26,517 nucleotides of DNA from CAZKCI01 sp964551475 (GTDB taxonomy: Bacteria > Auribacterota > Erginobacteria > Erginobacterales > CAZKCI01): contig CAZKCI010000042.1 in assembly GCA_964551475.1 (NCBI GenBank), positions 1 through 26,517 of the forward strand, written 5' to 3'. Each line of letters starts with the position of its first letter. Position 1 is the stretch's first letter. The position numbers were made by a program, and so were the translations under genes. Positions 19,427 through 26,517 of the stretch are shown one piece after another. The notes under the pieces are model-generated. The model was not told the origin of the DNA. It did not search any database and saw only the letters and a program-made list of their open reading frames with translations.

Positions 19427-20542
19427 ATGAAACATAGGCCCCGACAGCGAACCATCTCCGCGCTGGCGTCCGCGCTGGTTTTCGCCCTGGCCGGGGTCGG
19501 TCCGCTGTTCGCGGCGGCGCCGCCGAGCCCGATACCGACGCCGGTACCGGCATCGATACCGGTAGCGGAATCAACCGCCGCCGTCACGCCCCTCCGGGTG
19601 GTCTTTCTCGATGTCGGACACGGCGACTGCATCTGGATCAGGACCCCCGACGACGGGATCGGGGGGAACGGCAGGTGCGAGGGGTACAATGTCTTCATCG
19701 ACGGCGGGCCGTCCTCGAAGAGGATATACTCCCAGCTCGCCTCGCTCGGCTTCAGATACCGCGCGCCCGTGGAGTGGATGTTCTTGAGCCACGCCCACAA
19801 CGATCACTACCGGGGGCTGACCGGGATTTTGCACGACGCCGATGTGGAAGCGGTGGTCGATCCGGGCTTCCGCCACGACGGGGAATCCTACGGCGCCTTC
19901 TGCTGGAACGCGGTGATCGAGCCGGGCTGTGTTTTCTATTCGCCGGCGATCGGTTACTCCACGGTCCCCGCCCTGAAATCCCTCGCGCCCGGCGTTCCCT
20001 GCCCGCTCGACTGGGGGGAGGAGCTCGACGTTGTCATCCTGTACGCCAATCCCGCCGTCGGCGAGGACGGGATCAACAACAGCTCGATCGTCCTCAAACT
20101 GACCTACGGGTCGGTGTCATTCCTCTTCACCGGGGACATCGAGGGGAAATATCGGCCTTCCGCCTCCGGAGCCAACGACGTCGACCATCCGCTCTTCGCC
20201 GAGAAAGTCCTCCTCGACCGCTATGGCGGGGATGGGACTCTCCGCTCCACCATACTCAAGATCCCCCACCACGGGTCCGAAACCTCGTCCACCGCGCCTT
20301 TCATCGCCGCGGTCGGGCCCCGGGAGGGGATCATCAGCGCGGGGAACCGCTACGGTCTTCCGGACGATACGGTGATCAAACGGTACGAGGCCGCGGGTTG
20401 CCGGGTTTGGCGGACGGACCGCCTGGATACGGGGAGACCCGCCACCGAATGCGCGGACGACGACCATGTCATCGTCACCACCGACGGGAAAGAGTATCGG
20501 ATCGGATACTGGAAACCGGACGCGAGAGAGACGGAGAAGTGA
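19427..20542 (+). CDS. Secreted ComEC/Rec2-like metallo-beta-lactamase fold hydrolase
   Basis: The 371-aa product starts at ATG 19427, with AAGAAG a short distance upstream. Residues 1-30 are a signal peptide (ALASALVFALAGVGPLFAA), followed by a PSPIPTPVPASIPV linker. The hydrolase domain starts at about residue 56 with VVFLDVGHGDCIWI, the usual opening of the ComEC-type MBL domain. The metal motif is SHAHNDH (121-127). Later come SIVLKLTYGSVSFLFTGDIE, with the metal Asp, and ILKIPHHGSETSS. Unlike ComEC itself there are no membrane helices. Such stand-alone secreted MBL proteins are thought to be nucleases or phosphodiesterases acting outside the cytoplasm. The gene ends 7 bp from the convergent DHH phosphoesterase gene. 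Confidence 0.87.
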   Translation: MKHRPRQRTISALASALVFALAGVGPLFAAAPPSPIPTPVPASIPVAESTAAVTPLRVVFLDVGHGDCIWIRTPDDGIGGNGRCEGYNVFIDGGPSSKRIYSQLASLGFRYRAPVEWMFLSHAHNDHYRGLTGILHDADVEAVVDPGFRHDGESYGAFCWNAVIEPGCVFYSPAIGYSTVPALKSLAPGVPCPLDWGEELDVVILYANPAVGEDGINNSSIVLKLTYGSVSFLFTGDIEGKYRPSASGANDVDHPLFAEKVLLDRYGGDGTLRSTILKIPHHGSETSSTAPFIAAVGPREGIISAGNRYGLPDDTVIKRYEAAGCRVWRTDRLDTGRPATECADDDHVIVTTDGKEYRIGYWKPDARETEK

Positions 20543-20549
20543 TCACTGT

Positions 20550-21593
20550 TTACTTCGTTCCGTAGATCGCCGGCGGGTCCACCAGCGGCGTGGGGTTGAT
20601 CGTCTCGGGCAGGCCGATCTCCTTCATCAGATTTTTGAAGACCGTCTCCTCGATCGTGTCCCGCTGGTCGGGCGCCATCCCCTTGAGCGGAATCTGGGCC
20701 CCGGCGATCATGTCGTGTCCGCCCGCGCTCCCTTTCCCCTCCACCGCCTTGCGCAGGATGCGCCCGGCGCGGGTGTTGGACCGGGTGGTGCGGAGCGAGA
20801 GAAAGATGGTGTCGCGGTAACGGCCGGAGACCAGGCACCAGGTCGAGCGCCGGAGCGAGAGGAGGAGGTCGGCGAACTGGGCGACGAAACCGGGATGGTT
20901 GATCTGGTGGAGGCGGGCGCCCACGAAGGATTTGTAGCTGAAGGCCTGTTCCAGGGCGTGATGGAGCTGCTGGAAGAACTCCCGTCCGTGGCGCGGGTGT
21001 TCGATTCGGGAGATCAGCTGATGCTTGACCAGGGGGAAGAGGAAGGTGGCCGCCTCGATGTCGCGCCGGGTCACCTCCCTTCCCAAGTGCTGGGTCTCCG
21101 AGACGATTCCGTAGTAGAGGGCGGTGGCCAGCGGTGGGGGGGTCTCCACCGCCGCGGACCGGAGATACTCGGTCAAGATGGTGGCGGTGGAGCCGGCCTC
21201 GGGCTCGATGTCCAGGAACTGCGCCCGGGTGGCGGGAAGCTTGGCGTGATGGTCGATGACGATCAGAGGGGTTCCGTTAGCCGGGAAGAGGTTGTTCCCC
21301 GCCCCCGGCTGGCAGTCGACCAGCGCCGCGTCCGGATATTTCCGGAAATGGGAGGGCCGGGCCGGGACCGCCCGGATTTTGAGGAGGGAGTTCATGTAGC
21401 GGTTCTCCTCCCGGGCGAGGATCCCGCCGAAGACGATGAGGCAGGAGACCTGGGCTCTGGCCTCGAGCAGATGCTTCAGGGCCCAGGCGCTGGCCAGGGA
21501 ATCGGAGTCGGGATGGTTGTGGGTGAGGATGAGGAGGGAGGTCTTCCCCCGGCAAACCTCAAGCAACCGGCTGATCTGGTTTTCGTCCGTCAT
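20550..21593 (-). CDS. DHH/DHHA1 phosphoesterase (NrnA-like nanoRNase / pAp phosphatase type)
   Basis: The 347-aa product contains THNHPDSDSLAS (24-35, DHH motif I with the metal His and Asp residues), LVDCQ (91-95), VIDHH (112-116, the name-giving DHH triad) and a C-terminal DHHA1 domain with SAGGHDMIAGAQIPL (GGHD at 291-294). This layout and length match the NrnA-type family, which degrades very short RNAs and 3'-phosphoadenosine 5'-phosphate. A c-di-NMP or pApA phosphodiesterase role is also possible, since these subfamilies are hard to separate by motif. It lies downstream of the polX gene on the same strand after a 272-bp gap, so it may have its own promoter. Confidence 0.88.
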   Translation of the reverse strand: MTDENQISRLLEVCRGKTSLLILTHNHPDSDSLASAWALKHLLEARAQVSCLIVFGGILAREENRYMNSLLKIRAVPARPSHFRKYPDAALVDCQPGAGNNLFPANGTPLIVIDHHAKLPATRAQFLDIEPEAGSTATILTEYLRSAAVETPPPLATALYYGIVSETQHLGREVTRRDIEAATFLFPLVKHQLISRIEHPRHGREFFQQLHHALEQAFSYKSFVGARLHQINHPGFVAQFADLLLSLRRSTWCLVSGRYRDTIFLSLRTTRSNTRAGRILRKAVEGKGSAGGHDMIAGAQIPLKGMAPDQRDTIEETVFKNLMKEIGLPETINPTPLVDPPAIYGTK

Positions 21594-21865
21594 GGGTGAA
21601 CATCCGCGCGGGCGGACGCCGATATAGGCCGCCGCCGCGGGCGCCGGTTGTGGGGAAAGCGGCCATCAGCGGCCGCTGGTTTGATGCCATCAACGGACGG
21701 GAGAACACCCCGTCGCGGGGATGTCGCAAGGACGTATTCGGCCGGAGCCGAAAAACGGACCCAGTATCCCACAGAGGGGGAGAGGGGGCAAGGGGAATCG
21801 GGCAGGGGGAGGAAATCTCAAATCTCAGATTTCAAATTTGAGATCTTAAATCCACGGAGGGGATC
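21594..21865. other. Intergenic gap with an AT-rich hairpin
   Basis: The gap between polX and the DHH gene holds a GCGGCC/GCGGCCGC palindrome near 21658 and purine-rich runs (21775-21812). An AT-rich hairpin at 21815-21844 (ATCTCAAAT pairing with ATTTGAGAT) lies just beyond the polX stop. The last may end polX transcription but has no T tract. No gene is supported here. Confidence 0.4.
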
Positions 21866-23587
21866 TTAACGCCGGAGGAAGCGCAGGAGATCCTTCAGGG
21901 GATAGGTGTTGATCGCGTCCTTCTTCTCCAGCCAGGCGCGGCGGGCGGTGAAGACGCCGTAGCGCATCAGGGAGAACTGGGAGACGGAGTGGGAGTCGGT
22001 GCTGATAACCATCTTCACACCCGCCTCCTTGGCCATCCGGGCGTGGATGTCGTTCAGGTCGAGACGGGAGGGATGGGCGTTGATCTCGAGGACGACCCCT
22101 TCGCCTTGGGCCGCCCGGATCACCTCCTCCATGTTCAGCGCGTAGGGCTCCCGTTCGAGCAGGAGCCTTCCCGTGGGATGGCCGAGGATGTTCACGCATT
22201 TGTTCTTGATCGCGGCGACGATCCGTCCCGTCATCTCCTTCTCGGGCAGGTTGAAGCGGGAGTGGACGGAGGCGACGACGACGTCGCATTCCTGGAGGAT
22301 CGCGTCCGGGAGATCGAGCGATCCGTCGGCGAGGATGTCCACCTCCGCGCCGCGCAGGAGGGCGATCCCCTCCGCCGCCGACCGGGCCTTCTCGATCTTC
22401 CGGAGATGGTCCGACATCTGCTTCTCGCTCAGCCCCCCCGCCACCCGGACGGCCTGGGTATGGTCGGTGACGGCGAGGTACTCGTAGCCGAGCTTCTTCG
22501 CCCCCGCGCACATCTCGTCGATGGAGTTCTTGCCGTCGGTGGCGGTGGTGTGGGAATGGAGGTCGCCCCGGATGTCCGGGAGGTCGATCAGCTTCGGAAG
22601 CGCTCCCGCGGCGGCCGCCGCGATCTCGCCGCGGTTTTCCCTTAGCTCCGGCGGGATCCAGTCCAGGCCGAGGAGGCGGTAGCATTCCTCCTCCGTTTTC
22701 CCGGCCAGGCTTTTCCCTTCCGCCCCCGCCCGGAAGATGCCGTATTCGCTGACCTGGAGCCCCTTTTCCTGGGCCAGTCGGCGCAGGGCGATATTGTGGT
22801 CCTGGGAGCCGGTGAAGTAGAGGAGGGCCGCCCCGAAGGACTTCTCCTCGAGGACGCGGACGTCCACCTGGAGCCCGCCGGTCAGGCGGAGGCTCGACCT
22901 GGTCGGCCCGCGGGCGAGCACCTCCTCGGCGTCCTCGTATTTCACGAAGGCGTCCATCAGGGGCCCGCTTTCGGAGCAGATGGCGAGGATGTCGAGATCG
23001 CCGATCGTCTCCCGTCTCCGGCGCAGGGAGCCCGCCGGCACGACGGCCTTCACCCCCGCCACGCCTTTCAGATGCGCAACGATGGACTCGGCGTAGGTGA
23101 AACCGACGTCCAGGAGCGTCCGGGTCGCCCCCGGGCGGAAGGCGGCGATCGCGTGGAGGAGCTTCTCCTCGCTCTTCTCCCCCATCCCGGGGAGGTCGAG
23201 GAGCTTATGTTCGCGGGCGGCCGCCTCGAGCCGGTCGAGGGTGTCGATCTGGAGCCGATCGTAGAAGAGCTTGACCTTCTTCGGCCCCAGCCCCTCGATC
23301 CGGAGAAGCTCGGGCAGGCCGGGGGGTAGCTTCTTTTTCAGGTCATCGAGGGCGGCGAGACGGCCGGTCCGGGCGATCTCGGAGACCTTCTCGGCGATGG
23401 AGGTCCCGATCCCCGGAAAGCGGGTGAGATCGCCGCCTTCCGCGGCGATCTGGGCGACGTTCTCGGTCAGGTCGGAGATCAGGCGGGCGGCGTTCCGGTA
23501 GGAGCGGACGCGGAAGGGGTTTTCCCCCTGGATGTCGAGGAGATCGGCGACCGCATCGAAGAAGCGGGCGATTTTGGCGTTCTCCAT
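21866..23587 (-). CDS. polX: Family X DNA polymerase with C-terminal PHP domain (PolX)
   Basis: The 573-aa length is typical of bacterial PolX. The N-terminal 8-kDa-like region is followed by helix-hairpin-helix elements (FPGIGTSIAEKV; RIEGLGPKKVKLF; LPGMGEKSEEKL). The nucleotidyltransferase motif is GSLRRRRETIGDLDILA (starting near 183), with the two catalytic Asp in DLD and the third in LQVDVRVL. The C-terminal PHP phosphoesterase begins at about 338 with GDLHSHTTATDGKNS and continues with VTDHT, GAEVDI, ASVHS, LGHPTGRLL and STDSHS, all the usual metal ligands. Family members fill short gaps and have 3'-5' exonuclease and AP-endonuclease activity in base excision repair. Translation may be limited by the hairpin directly upstream (23589-23613). 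Confidence 0.95.
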   Translation of the reverse strand: MENAKIARFFDAVADLLDIQGENPFRVRSYRNAARLISDLTENVAQIAAEGGDLTRFPGIGTSIAEKVSEIARTGRLAALDDLKKKLPPGLPELLRIEGLGPKKVKLFYDRLQIDTLDRLEAAAREHKLLDLPGMGEKSEEKLLHAIAAFRPGATRTLLDVGFTYAESIVAHLKGVAGVKAVVPAGSLRRRRETIGDLDILAICSESGPLMDAFVKYEDAEEVLARGPTRSSLRLTGGLQVDVRVLEEKSFGAALLYFTGSQDHNIALRRLAQEKGLQVSEYGIFRAGAEGKSLAGKTEEECYRLLGLDWIPPELRENRGEIAAAAAGALPKLIDLPDIRGDLHSHTTATDGKNSIDEMCAGAKKLGYEYLAVTDHTQAVRVAGGLSEKQMSDHLRKIEKARSAAEGIALLRGAEVDILADGSLDLPDAILQECDVVVASVHSRFNLPEKEMTGRIVAAIKNKCVNILGHPTGRLLLEREPYALNMEEVIRAAQGEGVVLEINAHPSRLDLNDIHARMAKEAGVKMVISTDSHSVSQFSLMRYGVFTARRAWLEKKDAINTYPLKDLLRFLRR

Positions 23588-23588
23588 T

Positions 23589-23613
23589 ATAAATTTTCCT
23601 GCGGAAAATTTAT
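23589..23613 (-). promoter_or_regulatory. AU-rich hairpin covering the polX ribosome-binding site
   Basis: In the polX mRNA an 11-nt arm (ATAAATTTTCC) pairs perfectly with GGAAAATTTAT around a 3-nt GCA loop. The structure ends one base before the AUG. The only Shine-Dalgarno candidate, AGGAAA, begins in the loop and continues into the 3' arm. The site would be closed when folded. The weak A-U stem with UUUU opposite the Shine-Dalgarno resembles fourU-type RNA thermometers. Confidence 0.55.
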
Positions 23614-23686
23614 GCGTTCCTGAATGCGCCGTCTCCCGAGCAGTATATGCCTTTCTCTCCGTAGGAACAATCGTGCGTAGGCAGTT

Positions 23687-24808
23687 TCAAATCTTGTCCT
23701 TCTTCATCGTTTGCACGATGGAGGAGGACAAGATGTCTCCGATGATCGAGTTGGTTTTCGCGGTAGGGTGGCACCAGTCGAAATAGATGTTCTTTTCCTT
23801 TTGCTGGAACTCGCGCAGGGGAGGCAGGAGGTCGAGAAAGGCGAAACCGCGGGCGGCGGCGAGTTCTTTTATTTTTCGCTGGGGCCGGTTCTCGAGATAA
23901 CCGGCGTAGACCTGAAGGGCGTTGGGGAAGGCGACTATTGCCGTCCGAAAACCGTTCCGCTCGGAAATATATTTCAGGCGGTCGAGCTCGCGCCCGACCC
24001 TTTCCCAGGAGTCTTCTTCCCAGGCCGCTCCCCAGTCGAAGCGGGCCCGCGCGGCCAGGCGGAGGAACTGGTCCCGGTTGTTCATCCAGGAGAGGTCGTT
24101 CATCTCCTCCGTCCAGCCCAGACGCTCCTCCCCCTGCTCCCGGATGAAGCGGCGGAGCTTCAGGTTGGCGTAGATCGTCTCCGCGAGGACGCTGTGGCGG
24201 CGGAGCCAGCCCGGGGACCCGAGCTCGCCCGGGAAGCCCCAGGAAGGCCGGCTGTCGTTCAGATAGAAGGCGACGACAACCAGGTCCGGCCGGGCGCGGA
24301 GGCCGCGCTCTTCCAGGATGTCTATCTCTTCCTTGAGGCCGATGTCGCCGACGCCCGCGTTGATCACCGAGACCCGGCGGGAGGGGAGCAGATCCCGGAG
24401 GAAACTCTCGGCGATCTCGACAAAGGTCTCCTCCCGGGGGAGATAGTCCCCCCAGGTGATGGAGTCGCCGAGGACGAGAACGCGAAGCTCGTCCGGGCCC
24501 TTCTTCTCCGGGAGCTCGTCGTCGCGAAAACCGAGAGAGTTGACCTCCATCAGGACGTCCCGGCCGGAGATGCGGTGGTTCTTGATCAGCACCCGGGAGC
24601 CGGGGATCAGGCGCCTTCCGGCCGGCGTGTACTCGATGAAGGATTCAGCGTCGCGGGCGACCGCGGCGGGGAGAGCTCCGGCGCCGGGGCGGACGACGCG
24701 GGTCCGGGAGAGGCGGAGGTGGATCTCGAAGCCGGCGAGGAGGAGAAGGCCGGCCGCGAGCCAGAGGGCCAGGGCGAGGATGCGATAACCGAGAGTTCTG
24801 GCGGGCAT
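23687..24808 (-). CDS. Membrane-anchored SGNH/GDSL hydrolase family protein
   Basis: The 373-aa product has an N-terminal membrane anchor (residues 10-28, ILALALWLAAGLLLLAGF). The SGNH blocks follow: LVLGDSITWGD (catalytic Ser116 in GDSI), INAGVGD (block II Gly), FYLND (block III Asn at about 184) and FDWCHPT near the end (Asp344 and His347 of the catalytic dyad). NSLGFRDDE upstream of block I is usual in the SGNH proteins of uncultivated Gram-negative bacteria. The family includes esterases and acetyl transfer or removal enzymes acting on cell-surface glycans. The catalytic domain should face the periplasm. A TATAAT reads leftward at 24846-24841, 32 bp before the start, without a clear -35. 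Confidence 0.85.
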   Translation of the reverse strand: MPARTLGYRILALALWLAAGLLLLAGFEIHLRLSRTRVVRPGAGALPAAVARDAESFIEYTPAGRRLIPGSRVLIKNHRISGRDVLMEVNSLGFRDDELPEKKGPDELRVLVLGDSITWGDYLPREETFVEIAESFLRDLLPSRRVSVINAGVGDIGLKEEIDILEERGLRARPDLVVVAFYLNDSRPSWGFPGELGSPGWLRRHSVLAETIYANLKLRRFIREQGEERLGWTEEMNDLSWMNNRDQFLRLAARARFDWGAAWEEDSWERVGRELDRLKYISERNGFRTAIVAFPNALQVYAGYLENRPQRKIKELAAARGFAFLDLLPPLREFQQKEKNIYFDWCHPTAKTNSIIGDILSSSIVQTMKKDKI

Positions 24809-24850
24809 GGTTTTTGTTTCGCCTGCGGTTCCCGATCGGTATTATAACAA

Positions 24851-24875
24851 CCTCTCCCCCGGGGCGGGGGAGAGG
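24851..24875. repeat. GC palindrome in the divergent promoter region
   Basis: CCTCTCCCCC (24851-24860), loop GGGGC, GGGGGAGAGG (24866-24875): perfect 10-bp arms. It lies in the 119-bp gap between the divergent SGNH hydrolase and FAD oxidoreductase starts, next to the leftward TATAAT at 24846. Pyrimidine-rich hairpins of this kind often occur as dispersed repeats, so an operator role is not established. Confidence 0.55.
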
Positions 24876-24927
24876 AAATCCGGGATTATGATTTCCCCCT
24901 GCCCGGGGTTGGTATCGGACCGCAATC

Positions 24928-26046
24928 ATGGATACCACTGAGATCACGATCATCGGGGCCGGCGTGGTCGGCCTGGCCATCGCCGCCGAACTCGCCTCGT
25001 TGGGAAAAGAGATCATTGTGGTCGAGCGGCACGACCGTTTCGGACGGGAGACCTCGAGCCGGAACAGCGAGGTCATCCACGCCGGCATCTACTATCCGAA
25101 GGATTCGCTCCGGGCCCGTCTCTGCGTCGAGGGGCGGCGTCTTCTCTACGAGATCTGCGCCGCGGCGGGGATCCCCCATAAAAAAGTCGGCAAGCTGATC
25201 ATCGCCGTGGAGGAAGGCCACCTCCCCATTCTGGAGAAACTGAAAAAGAAGGGGGAGGGGAACGCGGTCGAGGGGCTCCGCCTGATCTCCCGGGACGAAG
25301 TCCTCCGCCTGGAACCGCACATCGCGGCCCGCGGCGGTCTCCTCTCGCCGGAGACCGGCATCATCGACAGCCATCGCCTGATGGCCCATTTTGAACATCG
25401 CGCCTCCGCCGCGGCTACCTTCGCCTATAACTGCTCTGTTGTCTCTCTCCGGAAGACGGGCGAAGGCTACCAGGTGGGCATTCGGGACGCCGACGGCGGG
25501 AGTTATGATTTCATAAGCCGCGTGGTGATAAACGCCGCGGGCTTGGGCGCGGAGACGGTGGCCAAGCTATCGGGGATCGACACCGCGGCCGCCCGCTACG
25601 TCATCCATCCCTGCCAGGGGGAATACTTCCGCGTCAGCGGCGCGGGGAAAAAGGTTCCCCGCCGCCTGGTCTATCCTCCCCCCACCGAGATCAGTCTGGG
25701 CCTCCACACCGTGATCGACCTGGGCGGGGGGATGAAGATCGGCCCCAACGCCTTCTACGTCGACGAGATCAACTATGACGTGGACGAGTCGCACCGGTCC
25801 GAGTTCTTCCGCCAGGCGCGGGGGTATCTCCCCTGGCTGAAGGAGGAAGACCTCGTCCCCGACATGTCCGGCATCCGCCCCAAGCTTTTCCGGAAGGGGG
25901 AGCCGGAGAGGGACTTCGTCATCCGCGAGGAGTCCGACCGGGGGCTCCCGGGTCTGATCACGCTGATCGGCATCGAGTCGCCGGGTCTGACCGCCGCCCC
26001 GGCGATCGCCCGCTCCGTGGCGGGCCTGGCCAAAGAACTGATTTAA
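24928..26046 (+). CDS. lhgO: FAD-dependent oxidoreductase, L-2-hydroxyglutarate oxidase type
   Basis: The 372-aa product begins with a dinucleotide-binding fold, ITIIGAGVVGLAIAAELA (G10-x-G-x2-G15), then VVERHDRFGRETSSRNSEV. The SSRNSEVIHAGIYYP block (43-57) is the signature of the L-2-hydroxyglutarate oxidase/dehydrogenase family within the DAO superfamily. Later family blocks are PETGIIDSHRLM, VINAAGLGAE, PCQGEYFRV, KIGPNAFYV, SGIRPKL and IGIESPGLTAAPAIA. It oxidises L-2-hydroxyglutarate (or a similar 2-hydroxy acid) to 2-oxoglutarate with FAD, usually passing electrons to the membrane or to oxygen. No strong ribosome site is seen before ATG 24928. The stop codon is part of the inverted repeat at 26044-26222. 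Confidence 0.9.
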   Translation: MDTTEITIIGAGVVGLAIAAELASLGKEIIVVERHDRFGRETSSRNSEVIHAGIYYPKDSLRARLCVEGRRLLYEICAAAGIPHKKVGKLIIAVEEGHLPILEKLKKKGEGNAVEGLRLISRDEVLRLEPHIAARGGLLSPETGIIDSHRLMAHFEHRASAAATFAYNCSVVSLRKTGEGYQVGIRDADGGSYDFISRVVINAAGLGAETVAKLSGIDTAAARYVIHPCQGEYFRVSGAGKKVPRRLVYPPPTEISLGLHTVIDLGGGMKIGPNAFYVDEINYDVDESHRSEFFRQARGYLPWLKEEDLVPDMSGIRPKLFRKGEPERDFVIREESDRGLPGLITLIGIESPGLTAAPAIARSVAGLAKELI

Positions 26047-26222
26047 CTACGAATTGCGCGAATTTCGCGAATTAAGCTCGGCTATGACTCGCGACTGATA
26101 TCCGCGAGTTGGCGCGAATTAGGGCTGGCTTGCTCCAATTCGTAAATATTCGTGTCAATTCGTAGACATTATTAGCGAGCCAAGTCAGACCCAATTCGCG
26201 CAATTCGCGTAATTCGTAGTTA
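26044..26222. repeat. Long inverted repeat of CGAATT motifs overlapping the lhgO stop codon
   Basis: Arms of 30 bp (26044-26073 and 26193-26222) match at 28 of 30 positions when one is complemented. Both are built of iterated CGAATT words and end TAACTACGAATT. The interior has a second hairpin (ACTCGCG 26087-26093 with CGCGAGT 26103-26109) and further AATTCG copies. The left arm begins at the TAA of the FAD enzyme. It may act as a transcription end or be a small mobile foldback element. No gene lies in it. Confidence 0.8.
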
Positions 26223-26232
26223 CATTATGTCG

Positions 26233-26247
26233 GGCCACGCCGTGGCC
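26233..26247 (-). terminator. Possible terminator hairpin after the YjbQ gene
   Basis: GGCCAC, GCC loop, GTGGCC forms a perfect 6-bp GC stem 9 bp beyond the yjbQ stop codon. No T tract follows on the minus strand, so intrinsic termination is only suggested. Confidence 0.3.
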
Positions 26248-26256
26248 GATTCGTGG

Positions 26257-26517
26257 TTATTCGCCGATGATCTTCACCAGCACCCGCTTGGGCCGCATAC
26301 CATCGAATTCGCCGTAGAATATCTGTTCCCACGGCCCGAAATCCAGTTTCCCTCCGGTCACCGCTACTACGACTTCCCTGCCCAGGATCGTTCGTTTCAG
26401 GTGGGCGTCGGCATTGTCCTCACCCGTGAGGTTATGCTTATATTTATCTTTTCCGTACGGCGCCAGTTTTTCGAGCCAGGTAAAAAAATCCTGATGGAGC
26501 CCTCTTTCATTGTCATT
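26257..26517 (-). CDS. yjbQ: YjbQ / UPF0047 family protein, C-terminal part
   Basis: The minus-strand frame is open from the right edge (26517) to TAA at 26259-26257, giving the last 86 residues. It begins in the conserved NDNERGLHQDFFTWLEKLAP block and continues HNLTGEDNADAHLKRTILGR, LDFGPWEQIFYGEFDG, ending RPKRVLVKIIGE. This is the diagnostic C-terminal half of the YjbQ family, which includes proteins with weak thiamine-phosphate synthase activity. The conserved His and Asp of ADAHLK are present. The N-terminal 50 or so residues lie outside the window. Confidence 0.92.
   Translation of the reverse strand, partial: NDNERGLHQDFFTWLEKLAPYGKDKYKHNLTGEDNADAHLKRTILGREVVVAVTGGKLDFGPWEQIFYGEFDGMRPKRVLVKIIGE

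Noticed and set aside
20466..21599. + strand frame opposite the DHH phosphoesterase
   Set aside because: The minus frame contains all DHH and DHHA1 motifs; the + frame overlaps the MBL gene end and has none.
23711..24847. + strand open frame opposite the SGNH hydrolase
   Set aside because: The minus strand carries the complete GDSI, YLND and DWCHPT catalytic blocks; the + frame has no motif.

Overview
The window is about 26.5 kb of GC-rich bacterial DNA with normal bacterial gene structure: Shine-Dalgarno sites, short intergenic gaps, and Sec and lipoprotein signal peptides. No rRNA, tRNA, CRISPR array or intact transposase is visible. Three things suggest an uncultivated, possibly PVC-affiliated lineage: a very large secreted DUF1566/FG-GAP protein with PTPTP linkers, TMTC-like and TPR proteins, and a heavy load of small palindromic repeats. 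This placement is an inference with low certainty; no taxonomic marker gene is present.

Layout. 1-320 (-) is the start of a secreted protein. 413-1528 (+) is a SAM methyltransferase with a coiled-coil tail. 1645-5811 (-) is a 1388-aa secreted repeat protein with six DUF1566 modules in three pairs and six FG-GAP-like 40-aa repeats. It is divergent from 5929-12723 (+), a likely cell-surface or glycan modification cluster: a radical SAM/SPASM enzyme, a double glycosyltransferase (GT2 plus GT4), a second radical SAM/SPASM enzyme, and a SPASM protein whose N-terminal half lacks the CxxxCxxC cluster motif. Then come four minus-strand genes (read right to left): a cytosine-deaminase-like amidohydrolase, a TPR lipoprotein, a cyclase/kynurenine-formamidase-like enzyme and a TMTC-like membrane glycosyltransferase with C-terminal TPRs (18971 down to 13009). 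After them are a small zinc-ribbon protein and a secreted ComEC-like metallo-beta-lactamase (+), converging on a DHH phosphoesterase, a family X DNA polymerase with a PHP domain, and a membrane-anchored SGNH hydrolase (all -). The right end holds an L-2-hydroxyglutarate oxidase-like FAD enzyme (+) and the C-terminal part of a YjbQ-family protein (-).

The most striking feature is the set of small palindromic repeats. At least nine units of a REP-like element (TGTAGG, 7-bp stem, TGT loop, CG) occur in four stem variants that preserve base pairing. Three units lie inside the reading frame of the glycosyltransferase. Unrelated palindromes are inserted in frame in two other genes: a 22-bp-arm hairpin in the SPASM protein and a 40-bp tandem palindrome in the TMTC-like protein. 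Three copies of a roughly 125-bp foldback element with telomere-like GGGTTAGGGTTAG arms bracket the TPR lipoprotein gene. A long inverted repeat overlaps the stop codon of the FAD enzyme. The genome therefore appears to tolerate palindromic insertion inside coding sequence, formally like the in-frame palindromic elements known from Rickettsia but with unrelated sequences.
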